A DNA stretch of 64,000 nt from Methylobacillus flagellatus (GTDB lineage: Bacteria; Pseudomonadota; Gammaproteobacteria; Burkholderiales; Methylophilaceae): the NCBI RefSeq assembly GCF_005502435.1, contig NZ_SCOU01000001.1, positions 434,001 through 498,000 on the forward strand, given 5' to 3'. Every line of letters starts with the position of its first letter. Position 1 is the stretch's first letter. Position numbers and translations under genes: made by a program. Shown here piece by piece: positions 26,154 through 35,793 of the stretch. The notes under the pieces are model-generated. The model ran no database searches. It was not told the origin of the DNA and saw only the letters and a list, made by a program, of their open reading frames with translations.

Positions 26154-26258
26154 TTGTAGCACGCACCCCGCCCGCTTGATTCCCAGCCCCACACCTGCCC
26201 GATGCCTTGGCTTGCATGCCGAGTGCCGGGCTATAATCAGCTTACGCAAGCTGAAGAC

Positions 26259-26362
26259 AAGCGCCGCCGCGCGTGGTTCGAAAACAAGCGCCGCCGCGCG
26301 TGGTTCGAAAACAAGCGCCACCGCGCGTGATGAAGACAAGTGCTACCGCGCGTGCTTGCAGC
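26259..26362 (+). repeat. 27-bp tandem repeat upstream of iscX
   Basis: Two identical 27-bp units (26259-26285 and 26286-26312, starting AAGCGCCGCCGCGCGTGG) are followed by two diverged units (26313-26337 and 26338-26362) sharing the CCGCGCGTG core. They lie downstream of a TATAAT-like box at 26232-26237, so they would be in the iscX 5' leader. Confidence 0.8.
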
Positions 26363-26423
26363 GCTCCGCAGTAAAATCGACACCAGAACGAACAAAAGCC
26401 GACATGGCAAAAAGGAAACGCAG

Positions 26424-26615
26424 ATGAAATGGACCGACGTTCAACAGATCGCTGAAGCCCTCTACGACCAGCACCCGGATGTGGACCCAAGCACCATACG
26501 CTTCACCGACCTGCACAATTACGTGGTGGCGCTGGACGGTTTTGACGACGATCATAAGCGTGGCGGTGAAAAAGTGCTGGAAGCGATCCAGCAAGCCTGG
26601 ATAGATGAAGCCTAA
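26424..26615 (+). CDS. iscX: Iron-sulfur cluster assembly accessory protein IscX
   Basis: 63 aa from ATG 26424; the frame is open further upstream but only this start gives the IscX N-terminus MKWTDVQQIAEALYDQHPDV. Other conserved parts are IRFTDLHNYV, the acidic FDDD, and ILEAIQQAWIDEA-like EKVLEAIQQAWIDEA at the C-terminus. IscX is a small acidic winged-helix protein that binds IscS and iron and tunes Fe-S cluster synthesis. In many genomes it ends the isc operon; here it stands alone with a repeat-containing leader. Confidence 0.93.
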   Translation: MKWTDVQQIAEALYDQHPDVDPSTIRFTDLHNYVVALDGFDDDHKRGGEKVLEAIQQAWIDEA

Positions 26616-26674
26616 GCCACGCACGGATCCGCACCACACCGCTAGCCCACTGCGCATCGTTACACCCTGGACAC

Positions 26675-28120
26675 ATGTCTGCGCCTGAGAACAAACTTCC
26701 TGCAAATGCAGCGGCTGCCAGCAAGCCCGCCATCGCCGCCGAGATCTTCAAGGCCTATGACATCCGTGGCATCGTTGATAAAAGCCTGACCGTGGACAGC
26801 GTGATGCTGATCGGCCGCGCCATTGCTGCCGAGGCCCTCGCCATAGGCCAACAGCGCCTGTGTGTCGCGTATGACGGCCGCCTTTCCGGGCCGGACCTTG
26901 CCGCGGCACTGAGTGCGGGGCTGCATGCCGGTGGCGTGGACACCCTACAACTGGGCATGCTCACCACGCCCATGCTGTATTTCGCCACCGAACATCTGGG
27001 CACTGGCGCTGGTGTGATGGTCACTGGCAGCCATAACCCGCCTGAATACAACGGCCTCAAGATCGTGCTGGGGCATGAAGCCATTTCGGGTGCTGCGATC
27101 CAGCGCCTGTATCAACGCATCCTGGATAATGCCCTGAGCACGGGTAACGGCCAGGCCAGCCACAGCAGCATCGCACCCGCTTACTTCGCGCACATCAAGC
27201 ACGATATCCAGCTAGCCAGGCCCATGAAGATCGCCATCGACGCGGGCAACGGCGTGGCCGGCGCGTATGCGCAGGCCCTGTTCGAGGCACTGGGCTGTGA
27301 AGTACAGTCTTTGTATTGCGAGGTGGACGGGCGTTTCCCCAACCACCATCCCGACCCCTCGGTACCAGAAAACCTGCAGGATCTGATGCGTGCATTGGCC
27401 GAGGGCGATGCCGAGATCGGCCTGGCCTTCGACGGCGATGCTGACCGGCTGGGAGTGGTCAGTAAATCGGGCGAGATCATCTACCCGGATCGCCAGCTGA
27501 TGCTGTTCGCAGACGACATACTGCAACGCCAGCCCGATGCCAGCGTGGTGTTCGATGTGAAATGTACGCGCCTGCTGGCGCCGTGGATCGCGCAACGTGG
27601 CGGCAGGCCCGTCATGTGGAAGACCGGCCATTCGCTCATGAAAGCCAAAATGCGTGAAACCGCTGCCGCCGTGGGCGGGGAGATGAGCGGTCATCTGTTC
27701 TTCAACGACCGCAATGCGGCAGGTAAAGCACGCTGGTTCGGCTTTGACGATGGCCTGTATGCGGGTGCGCGCCTGCTGGAACTGCTCAGTCGCGACCCGG
27801 ACAGCACCGCGCGGCTGATGGCCTTGCCCAACAGCCTGAGCACCCCGGAACTGCATATCGCCCTGCAGGAAGGTGAGCCGCACCGCCTGCTCGACCAATT
27901 GCAGCAAAGCGCCCGCTTTACTGGCGCGACCGACATCATCCGCATCGACGGCCTGCGCGTGGAGTATGCGGATGGCTTCGGGCTGATGCGCGCCTCCAAC
28001 ACCACGCCCGTGATCGTGCTGCGCTTCGAAGCCGACAACCCATGCGCGCTGACCCGCATACAAAGCCAATTCCGCGCTGTGCTGACACAGGCCGTGACAG
28101 GTGCGCAGCTGCCTTTTTAG
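26675..28120 (+). CDS. Phosphomannomutase/phosphoglucomutase (AlgC-like)
   Basis: 481 aa alpha-D-phosphohexomutase with four domains. Active-site phosphoserine loop VMVTGSHNPPEYNGLK near residue 113, magnesium loop AFDGDADRLGVV near 252, sugar-binding loop GGEMSGHLFFND near 334, and phosphate-binding RASNTTPVIVLRFEAD near 441. Opening IFKAYDIRGIVDKSL is typical of AlgC/ManB. It interconverts hexose 6- and 1-phosphates of mannose and glucose for nucleotide-sugar and polysaccharide synthesis. A second, unrelated-subfamily phosphoglucomutase lies at 29393-31024. Confidence 0.93.
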   Translation: MSAPENKLPANAAAASKPAIAAEIFKAYDIRGIVDKSLTVDSVMLIGRAIAAEALAIGQQRLCVAYDGRLSGPDLAAALSAGLHAGGVDTLQLGMLTTPMLYFATEHLGTGAGVMVTGSHNPPEYNGLKIVLGHEAISGAAIQRLYQRILDNALSTGNGQASHSSIAPAYFAHIKHDIQLARPMKIAIDAGNGVAGAYAQALFEALGCEVQSLYCEVDGRFPNHHPDPSVPENLQDLMRALAEGDAEIGLAFDGDADRLGVVSKSGEIIYPDRQLMLFADDILQRQPDASVVFDVKCTRLLAPWIAQRGGRPVMWKTGHSLMKAKMRETAAAVGGEMSGHLFFNDRNAAGKARWFGFDDGLYAGARLLELLSRDPDSTARLMALPNSLSTPELHIALQEGEPHRLLDQLQQSARFTGATDIIRIDGLRVEYADGFGLMRASNTTPVIVLRFEADNPCALTRIQSQFRAVLTQAVTGAQLPF

Positions 28121-28177
28121 GGCGATGGCTCACCAGTCTCCAACCCGTCCAACTCCGCCTTGAGGGCATAAAACATC

Positions 28178-28654
28178 ATGTCACGTCACAATCTCATCGT
28201 CGCACTGATCTGGCTGGCACTGGCTGGCTTGATCTACTATCTGGTGGACAACCTGATGCAGCCCAACAAGGCGGCGGCACTGGGTGCAGGCAGTGAAGTG
28301 GTGCTGCAGCGCGGGCCGGACGGTCACTACCGCGCCGAGGCCTACATCAACGGACAAAAGGTCGATGTACTGGTGGACACTGGCGCCACTGGCGTGGCCA
28401 TCTCGTCACGGCTGGCCGATCAGCTGGGGCTGGAACGTCGCAATGCCATCCGCACCAGCACCGCCAACGGCACCGTAGTGGCTTATGCCACGCGGTTGCA
28501 AAGCGTCAAGCTGGGTGGCATAGAGGCCGATAATGTGGCGGCGGTGATCGCGCCCGGCCTGGATGGCGATGTGCTGCTGGGTATGTCTTTCCTGGCGCGC
28601 ATGGACGTGCGCCTGTTCCGTGGCGAGATGACCATACGTCAAGTCGAAGAATGA
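28178..28654 (+). CDS. Membrane-anchored retropepsin-like aspartic protease
   Basis: 158 aa. One N-terminal membrane segment (LIVALIWLALAGLIYYLV, about residues 5-22) then a periplasmic clan-AA domain. The catalytic motif is VDVLVDTGATGVAISSRLA, with the second conserved part DVLLGMSFLARMDV. This matches the TIGR02281-type family of single-domain bacterial retropepsins that are presumed to act as dimers. Substrate unknown. It lies 57 nt after the phosphomutase and may be cotranscribed. Confidence 0.88.
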   Translation: MSRHNLIVALIWLALAGLIYYLVDNLMQPNKAAALGAGSEVVLQRGPDGHYRAEAYINGQKVDVLVDTGATGVAISSRLADQLGLERRNAIRTSTANGTVVAYATRLQSVKLGGIEADNVAAVIAPGLDGDVLLGMSFLARMDVRLFRGEMTIRQVEE

Positions 28655-28749
28655 GCAAGCCGCCTTTTCCAGCTCCACCTTTCACAGCATGTTCAAAATA
28701 AATTGTAAGTAATCCCTACATGGCGTGACTAAGTGTTGCGATCGCATCG

Positions 28750-28763
28750 TTTAACCGGTTAAA
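28750..28763. promoter_or_regulatory. Palindrome in the EF-hand gene leader
   Basis: TTTAACCGGTTAAA is a perfect 14-bp palindrome 29 nt before the EF-hand gene start and just ahead of its SD AGGAGG (28782-28787). Possible operator for a dimeric regulator. Confidence 0.35.
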
Positions 28764-28791
28764 AAATTTCTTTTATTTTTAGGAGGTTATC

Positions 28792-29271
28792 ATGCGCAAT
28801 ACTTTTACCAAGAGCACCATCATCACGGCAACCCTGTTATCCACCCTGGGCTTCGGCCTGCTGGCGACGGCCGCCCCCATGGTGGGCACCGGCGGCTACA
28901 ACATCGAACTTAAAAAGCTCGGCATGATGAAGATGCTGGACGACAACGGTGACCACATGGTCACGCAGGCCGAATTCAGCGGCTACTACGGTCATGTGTT
29001 CGATGAACTGGACACCAACGGCAATGGCACGCTGGATGTGAACGAATGGACAGGCACCAAGGGCGCCAACGAGATCAGCCTGGGCACCGGCGGTTACAGC
29101 CGCGAACTGCGCAAGACCGAGTTGATGGACATGGTGGACAGCAATGCCGACCACATCATCAGCAAAGCCGAGTTCACAAAGTTCCATCAATCGGTGTTCG
29201 CCACCATGGACAAGAACGGCGACAAGCAGATCAACCCGCAAGAATGGTTGTCGCGTCAGGTAGGCAGCTAG
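28792..29271 (+). CDS. Secreted EF-hand protein with four calcium-binding loops
   Basis: 159 aa with a strong SD (AGGAGG). Sec signal peptide of about 28 residues ending LATAAP. Four EF loops of 12 residues follow in two pairs: DDNGDHMVTQAE, DTNGNGTLDVNE, DSNADHIISKAE and DKNGDKQINPQE. All have Asp at 1 and Glu at 12. The two halves each begin GTGGY followed by LRK/LKK-type sequence, pointing to internal duplication. It binds calcium or possibly other ions in the periplasm. Lanmodulin from lanthanide-using methylotrophs also has four EF hands, but its typical Pro at position 2 is absent here. It stands alone with a palindrome upstream and a terminator downstream. Confidence 0.88.
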   Translation: MRNTFTKSTIITATLLSTLGFGLLATAAPMVGTGGYNIELKKLGMMKMLDDNGDHMVTQAEFSGYYGHVFDELDTNGNGTLDVNEWTGTKGANEISLGTGGYSRELRKTELMDMVDSNADHIISKAEFTKFHQSVFATMDKNGDKQINPQEWLSRQVGS

Positions 29272-29301
29272 CCAACCGCGCATTTCCCGCAGCAACCCGA
29301 T

Positions 29302-29330
29302 AAAAAAGGCCAGACATGCTGGCCTTTTTT
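29302..29330. terminator. Bidirectional terminator after the EF-hand gene
   Basis: AAAAAAGGCCAG (29302-29313) pairs with CTGGCCTTTTTT (29319-29330) around ACATG, flanked by A and T tracts on both strands. It serves the EF-hand gene and could also stop the convergent phosphoglucomutase. Confidence 0.9.
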
Positions 29331-29392
29331 ATTTTGCATCGGGTCAGGCTCATGGCAGCACGATCATCGCAGCATGATGCCTGACCGTGACC

Positions 29393-31063
<1,671 letters not shown>

Positions 31064-31197
31064 CTACCAGCCCAGCCCGGCATACAGCCTGGATGTTCTG
31101 GTTGACAGGTCGCCTGTTTGTCATGATAATGCGCGCCTCTGAAGCAAAACTTCAGGGACATCACCACTGTATTTTACGATAAAATATAGGCGTGTAT

Positions 31198-31273
31198 GGG
31201 AGATTAGCTCAGTTGGTAGAGCAGCGGACTCTTAATCCGTTTGTCCGGGGTTCGACCCCCCGATCTCCCACCA
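31198..31273 (+). tRNA. tRNA-Lys (anticodon CTT)
   Basis: 76 nt with encoded CCA. Acceptor GGGAGAT pairs with ATCTCCC. The D-arm is GCTC/GAGC, the anticodon stem GCGGA/TCCGT (one G-T pair) with loop CTCTTAA, giving CTT (Lys, AAG codons). The T-arm is CGGGG-TTCGACC-CCCCG. A GATAAAATA element about 15 nt upstream may be its -10. The 3' half is the integration site of the element that follows, and the gene remains intact. Confidence 0.97.
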
Positions 31274-31274
31274 G
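31228..31274. repeat. Attachment site, proximal (attL)
   Basis: 47-bp copy inside the tRNA-Lys gene from the anticodon stem to one base past CCA. Identical to 36219-36265; matching stops at base 31275 (A versus C). Confidence 0.93.
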
Positions 31275-31281
31275 AACATTC

Positions 31282-31314
31282 AACGGCTTAGGATTCTGTC
31301 CTAAGCCGTTTTTG
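31282..31314. terminator. Terminator shared by tRNA-Lys and integrase
   Basis: AACGGCTTAGGA (31282-31293) and TCCTAAGCCGTT (31299-31310) form a perfect 12-bp stem followed by TTTTG on the plus strand. It lies just after the tRNA and overlaps the integrase stop codon, so the element supplies a substitute terminator for the tRNA. Confidence 0.85.
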
Positions 31315-32362
31315 TTTTTAGCGTGGGTAAAACGTGGGGAAAGCGTACTACGTTGCCCCCGCGTCCTGTTTCGATACGGGCTGCCGCTACGGCTAAATGA
31401 TCCGTAGCAAACTTGGCATAGCGATCCACCATCGACCGGGTCTTCCATCCGCCCAAGTCCTTGAGTTCGTCTGTACTGGTGCCCGACTGGCGATGCCAGG
31501 AAGCCCATGTATGACGGAGGTCATGGAAACGGATATCTTCCAACCCTGCTTTATCTATCGCGGTTTTCCAGCCATGATTGGTTAAACCATGGCGTATGGG
31601 TTCACCGCGATAGGTGAAGCAATACCGCGGGTGCTGTCCTGACAAAGCCTCAAGCACGGCCACCGCGTCCGAATTAAGTGGCACGCCTCGCGGCGTTCCA
31701 TTTTTGGTCTGATTAAGCCAAGCGTGACCACGCGTCAAATCCACTCGACTCCATTCCAATTGCGTGATCTCACTGGCACGGCAGCCGGTCGCCAAAGCAA
31801 AGCGGACTAACGCCGCCAAATGCGGAGGACAAGCCGCAATCAACCGCCCTGCCTCCTCTTTGGTCAACCAGCGCTCGCGCTCCACTTCTCCACCAAGCAG
31901 ACGGATTTTAGGGAAACGGTCGATCCATTGCCATTCATCCCGTGCAGTGCGCAGCAGGTTACGAATCAGCGCTAGGTAACGATTGATGGTAGCTGATTTG
32001 TTACCTTTCTTCTGCTCACCTGCTACCACGGCCCAAATCACATCCCCGTTAATTTGGTTCAGTGTCAGGTTGCCGAGATAAGAGTGTAGGTGGCGGCATA
32101 TCCGTTTTACATCGCGGATGCTGCGCAGAGCTGCCTTTGCTTCGAGGTATCTCACCACGGCCTCTTGCCATGAGCGATGGGGCTTAATCCCGAAATGAAC
32201 TTCCCGAAAAGCATCTAGCTTTAGTTTAGCTAGGAGTGCTTCGGCTTCTTGTCGATCTTCAGTCCCAGTGCTCTGACGTATGCGCTTGCCGTTGGCGAGT
32301 GTTGAATTGATCCACCAATACCTTGAATCCGGACGTTGGTAGACTCCTGTTTCACGGGCCAT
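31301..32362 (-). CDS. Tyrosine-family site-specific integrase
   Basis: 353 aa from ATG 32362, where AAGGA sits 7 nt upstream; an in-frame ATG 11 codons earlier is less likely. N-terminal arm-binding domain (ETGVYQRPDSRYWWI), core-binding SAM-like domain (about 65-170), and catalytic domain with first Arg in ALATGCRASEI, HDLRHTWASWH (His-x2-Arg), and the nucleophile Tyr in GGWKTRSMVDRYAKF. It would integrate the element at tRNA-Lys and excise it with an accessory factor. The gene lies immediately inside attL and points toward it, the usual layout. It overlaps the HTH gene upstream by about 130 nt in another frame. Confidence 0.95.
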   Translation of the reverse strand: MARETGVYQRPDSRYWWINSTLANGKRIRQSTGTEDRQEAEALLAKLKLDAFREVHFGIKPHRSWQEAVVRYLEAKAALRSIRDVKRICRHLHSYLGNLTLNQINGDVIWAVVAGEQKKGNKSATINRYLALIRNLLRTARDEWQWIDRFPKIRLLGGEVERERWLTKEEAGRLIAACPPHLAALVRFALATGCRASEITQLEWSRVDLTRGHAWLNQTKNGTPRGVPLNSDAVAVLEALSGQHPRYCFTYRGEPIRHGLTNHGWKTAIDKAGLEDIRFHDLRHTWASWHRQSGTSTDELKDLGGWKTRSMVDRYAKFATDHLAVAAARIETGRGGNVVRFPHVLPTLKTKTA

Positions 32363-32622
32363 AAAGTTTCCTTTCCAGCCCGCCCTCTCTCGCAATGCTT
32401 ATATTCGTCCAGCCACTGATCGAGGTCAACCTTGTCATAGACAAGGCGACGTCCGAACTTGACCGCTGGAATATCGAGTTCCGCCAGCAGGGTGAGGCCG
32501 ATACCGAGATAAGCCGCGGCCTCCTGCTTGGACAGACAACGCACCTGAGGCAAGGGCAGGCCTGCCTCACTCGCCGTCGGAAGCGTGCTTGTACTGGCGT
32601 GCTTGGGTTTCGGTGTCGTCAT
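32230..32622 (-). CDS. AlpA/excisionase-like helix-turn-helix protein
   Basis: 130 aa from ATG 32622 (MTTPKPKH); upstream in-frame starts exist within the initiator gene. Residues about 28-72 form a MerR/excisionase-type winged helix (LSKQEAAAYLGIGLTLLAEL, then FGRRLVYDKVDLDQWLDEY). The remaining 55 residues are unrecognised and overlap the integrase gene out of frame. Such proteins bind element DNA and direct excision or control the integrase. Start overlaps the end of the initiator gene by about 56 nt, so the three genes are tightly packed in one operon. Confidence 0.8.
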   Translation of the reverse strand: MTTPKPKHASTSTLPTASEAGLPLPQVRCLSKQEAAAYLGIGLTLLAELDIPAVKFGRRLVYDKVDLDQWLDEYKHCERGRAGKETLWPVKQESTNVRIQGIGGSIQHSPTASAYVRALGLKIDKKPKHS

Positions 32623-33901
32623 GATGAGGCTCACAGTTGTTAAGCGTGTTGAACTTGCGTCCCTTGGCATCGACCCGTTCTTCCACGAAGGCCTCAAACG
32701 TCACGCCTTGATTCATCGCAAGATGATTGATCCGGTGTGTCAGAGCTTCATAGAAGGGGTGTATGCCTAGCTCATAATCCCGATAGCAGTGCGCAGCCAT
32801 CCACGCAAATACGCTGCTCATGGCGCGATCCAGCATCACCTCAGGCCGTGGGCTACGCGTGTAATCAAAACGCCGCCTGAGGGGGCTGGCGTCCGTTTCC
32901 CAGTCAAAACTAGCGAGCGTCGCCCACATGGGGTGAATCGGCCAGCGTGCGCGCGTCTGATCGTCGGGATTCGGCAACGTAAGCCTCAGCCACTCCGTAG
33001 TGGCGTAGCTCCACAAGCCGTTGAGGTGCTGCATGACATCCTCAAACTTGGGAATGCCCTTCTGAGCCAAGAAGTCCCGCTTGAACTGAAACTCCAGCCG
33101 CCAGATCGGCTCCCCCATTTGCCAGCCTGCTTGCTCCCATAACGGGACGAGATAGCCCTTGTTGCTCACCATGATCTCGGTGAGCTTGTCATACAGCCGG
33201 CAGGCAATCGCGCCACCCAAGCCCACGGTCCAGCCAGTGAAGTGTTGATTGACCGCGTACTGATGCACCTGTGATCCGCGTGTGACCCAAGCCGCACGAT
33301 GCCAGCCCTCCATGTCCTGATGGCTGACGAAGTCGATAAAGAGATCAATGCGGCTGACCGTCGGCCTACCCGTCAAAATACCCAATTGCCCCAGTAAGCT
33401 GCTTAACAAGCCTTCGGCCATGCTTGGGCCGACATGGGTCAGAAACTCACTCGATATCTTCACGTATGCCATCGGCACGGACTTACCAGAACGGGCCAGC
33501 TGGATACGGAAGGCATTGTCTTCAAGAATGTAGCTGAAGAAGCTCGCGCCCTTGTCGTATACCTCGAAGAGATGCTGACCCAGTTTCAGCTGGGCCTTGC
33601 TTTGATCCCGGCGCTTAGTGGACTGGGCAGCAAGCTTCAGGCTGGCCAGCTTGGCATCAATGGCAGGATCAAGTTCGCCTTGATAGGAGAGGTAAAGACT
33701 ATCAACGCCCCAGCGCAGGTATTTAAGCTCAGCAACAGGCTCATTGCTGTTATTGCATGCTGTGTTACTAGGCACCGCATGCGCTTCGCTCCCTCCGTCC
33801 GCCACACTCTCGTGTGTGCGGGCGGGGGGAGGCGATGCGGGATTAGATGACGTGATACCGGCCGATGCATGAATAGCATCAAGTGATGGATCGTGAGACA
33901 T
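32567..33901 (-). CDS. Rolling-circle-type replication initiation protein
   Basis: 444 aa from ATG 33901, which has AAGGA 8 nt upstream; the frame is open 15 codons further. After a disordered Pro/Ser/Ala-rich N-terminus (about 1-55), the body contains LKYLRWGVDSLYLSYQG, TVSRIDLFIDFVS, ACRLYDKLTEI and PIWRLEFQFKRDFL. This order (RxD pair, then YDK, then RxExxxKR) is typical of plasmid and phage replication initiation factors of the Rep_trans type, which nick DNA to start rolling-circle replication. It suggests the element replicates after excision. The exact subfamily and the catalytic Tyr need alignment. Confidence 0.75.
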   Translation of the reverse strand: MSHDPSLDAIHASAGITSSNPASPPPARTHESVADGGSEAHAVPSNTACNNSNEPVAELKYLRWGVDSLYLSYQGELDPAIDAKLASLKLAAQSTKRRDQSKAQLKLGQHLFEVYDKGASFFSYILEDNAFRIQLARSGKSVPMAYVKISSEFLTHVGPSMAEGLLSSLLGQLGILTGRPTVSRIDLFIDFVSHQDMEGWHRAAWVTRGSQVHQYAVNQHFTGWTVGLGGAIACRLYDKLTEIMVSNKGYLVPLWEQAGWQMGEPIWRLEFQFKRDFLAQKGIPKFEDVMQHLNGLWSYATTEWLRLTLPNPDDQTRARWPIHPMWATLASFDWETDASPLRRRFDYTRSPRPEVMLDRAMSSVFAWMAAHCYRDYELGIHPFYEALTHRINHLAMNQGVTFEAFVEERVDAKGRKFNTLNNCEPHHDDTETQARQYKHASDGE

Positions 33902-33997
33902 ACATAATTTCCTTATCCATGGCGGACATGCAAATGCGTTCCGCAACGGATAGAGAATTTATGTCTGAAGGCTGGATGAAGCTTCCACCTTAATTGA

Positions 33998-34798
33998 TCA
34001 TTTAAGGTGGTTGATTTTTTTAGCTGCGTTATATTGTTTACGTAGATTCTTACGGGCGTTAGGCGTGTCAGGGTATAGCTTAAGTTGCTTGACTAACAAA
34101 TTCTCTAATTCTTCGTCAGTAAGATTATTTAAGCCCATTTCACACAAGACAAATAACGCATAGCGTAAGTCTTCATAACTTCGCCAATGTCGCTTCGATA
34201 GACCTTTGAGTGCGCTAATTAAGTGAATGAAAAAATATTTATCATTCGTGAGCTCTGCTTTTGCGATTCTGGCGGCAATTGTCGGGCAATTCACAGCAGA
34301 ACGGTCAATCCTTACTGCATGAAATAATGCTTCATCACTTCCGAGTCGCACTTCTTCAATCATTGTTGACATGGTGCGTTGGTAAATCATGACGCAGAGG
34401 ATGGTTTTTCGAAGGGAGGTTACAAGCCCTATCAAGTCTTGCTTTGAGAATTTACTTTCCCAACCACCGTTCCATTCATCACCGTCCGATTCATTATCGA
34501 ATTCGTCAAGAATGACTTGGTTAGGATCAGGCTGCTTAAATGCGTGCTTGAAGAGTTCGACCTTGTTGAGTGCAAAAACAACGAAGGTGATGTGCTGCTC
34601 AAAAGAGTATTCGTAAATACCGGCCCAACCTAAATCTTTACCCAAAAACGTTTCACGAATTGTGCCGGGCAAGCTCTCAAGTTCACGATCTAAGCGGTCC
34701 TGGCTTTTGCGTATCTCATTGAGATTTGGGAGCGATCGCTTAATAAGCCTAATCTTGGAATCATAGTCATCATTCGCGGATATAGGGGAGGTAGCCAT
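33998..34798 (-). CDS. Unknown protein, AT-rich cargo of the element
   Basis: 266 aa with no family I recognise. Mostly helical: NLNEIRKSQDRLDRELESLP near the N-terminus, a hydrophobic stretch EQHITFVVFALNKVELFKHA (about 69-88), an acidic linker (EFDNESDGDEWNGG), and a C-terminal basic tail (NARKNLRKQYNAAKKINHLK). No signal peptide. Base composition is much more AT-rich than the host genome. Divergently transcribed from the HsdR-N-like gene 136 bp away. Location in element cargo makes a defence or phage-interference role plausible but unproven. Confidence 0.6.
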   Translation of the reverse strand: MATSPISANDDYDSKIRLIKRSLPNLNEIRKSQDRLDRELESLPGTIRETFLGKDLGWAGIYEYSFEQHITFVVFALNKVELFKHAFKQPDPNQVILDEFDNESDGDEWNGGWESKFSKQDLIGLVTSLRKTILCVMIYQRTMSTMIEEVRLGSDEALFHAVRIDRSAVNCPTIAARIAKAELTNDKYFFIHLISALKGLSKRHWRSYEDLRYALFVLCEMGLNNLTDEELENLLVKQLKLYPDTPNARKNLRKQYNAAKKINHLK

Positions 34799-34934
34799 AG
34801 TTCGCTTTACAAGGAAGTGTTCATAGACTTACAGTTGTTATAGTAATAATCAATTTTGGAGTTTCAGGGATACCAGATTCGGAAAAATTTCGTTTTCTTA
34901 GACAAAAGCATAATTCCTAGGGTGGGGGCATTCA

Positions 34935-35729
34935 ATGGCGATATCCAAAAAAGTTGTTGATCGAATTACTGTCCAGTTAAAGAGATATATTCCGATTCTA
35001 ATTGAGGCTAAGAATCGAGACATCAACGAATCAGATACTGTCGCAATAATTAGCGACATGTTGGCTGATTTGCTAGGTTATAAAAAATACATTGAAATCA
35101 CTAGTGAACAGGCTATTCGAGGTACCTTTGTTGACTTGATGGTGCGTATTGGCGAAGAAGAAAGATTCCTAGTTGAAGCTAAGGCCATTGGAATAACTCT
35201 AAAAGACCAGCACGTTAAGCAAGCCATGGAATATGGCGCTCATAAGGGTATCGAGTGGGTAATTTTAACGAATGGGGTAATTTGGCGAGTTTATAAAATC
35301 CACTTTTCTCAACCAATCGATCAAACACTAGTTTTTGAGTTGGATCTATTACAGCCTGGTGTTAGATCGTCCCAACATGTTGAGTGCTTGAGCATTCTAA
35401 GCCGCGAGGCGTTTTCTCAGAACGCTATGACTGCGTTCTACCAACAAAAACAGATCACGGGTAAGTACAGTATTGCAGCAATTTTATTGACAGTCCCGAT
35501 ACTCGCGGTACTAAAAAAGGAATTAAGAAAAATCGAGCCTAAGCTTAAATTGGACGATGAAACACTTAAATCGTGTCTGGAGGCTGACATTATTAAGCGA
35601 GAACTAATTGATAGTGATGAGGGGAAGCAAGCTTCAGAGTTTTTGAAAAAACTTAGTAAAGCTGCAGCGCGAGCTAAAGTAAAAAAAGCAACAGTTTCGG
35701 CCAGCAATAACACGTTGGCACCAATCTAG
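34935..35729 (+). CDS. Type I restriction HsdR N-terminal-like / PD-(D/E)XK protein
   Basis: 264 aa. Residues about 20-135 match the HSDR_N pattern: YKKYIEITSEQ, then RGTFVDLMVRIGEEERFLVEAKAIG, which supplies the D and E-x-K residues of the PD-(D/E)XK nuclease core, then QAMEYGAHKGIEWVILTNG. There is no helicase domain and no HsdM/HsdS genes nearby, so this is a stand-alone nuclease-like module rather than a type I system. The C-terminus is Lys/Ala-rich. AT-rich. Could be a defence nuclease or a regulatory DNA-binding protein. Confidence 0.72.
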   Translation: MAISKKVVDRITVQLKRYIPILIEAKNRDINESDTVAIISDMLADLLGYKKYIEITSEQAIRGTFVDLMVRIGEEERFLVEAKAIGITLKDQHVKQAMEYGAHKGIEWVILTNGVIWRVYKIHFSQPIDQTLVFELDLLQPGVRSSQHVECLSILSREAFSQNAMTAFYQQKQITGKYSIAAILLTVPILAVLKKELRKIEPKLKLDDETLKSCLEADIIKRELIDSDEGKQASEFLKKLSKAAARAKVKKATVSASNNTLAPI

Positions 35730-35793
35730 TTCATAACGTGGTAGTTTTGTAGTAGCAGTCTAGTAAATTCATAATTAATTTCAGGAGGCTAGA

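Larger units (their letters stand above)
25882..26423 (+). other. Divergent glyA-iscX intergenic region
   Basis: About 540 bases without a protein gene. In order it holds the glyA leader (to about 25920), an AT-rich stretch (about 26025-26065), a sigma-54-type promoter (26067-26080), a hairpin followed by T-rich sequence (26116-26153), a TATAAT box (26232-26237) and a four-unit tandem repeat (26259-26362) leading to iscX. A short frame across the repeats lacks protein-like features. Confidence 0.6.

Noticed and set aside
26259-26362. CRISPR array or small protein gene across the 27-bp repeats
   Set aside because: Units abut with no spacers. A frame crosses the repeats on both strands but is low-complexity and has no family features, while iscX starts cleanly downstream.
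28792-29271. Lanmodulin
   Set aside because: EF loops lack the typical Pro at position 2 and have Asp at position 9 only in loop 2; generic EF-hand protein is the safer call.
34935-35729. Type I restriction-modification system
   Set aside because: Only the HsdR N-terminal-like domain is present; no helicase part, HsdM or HsdS in the window.
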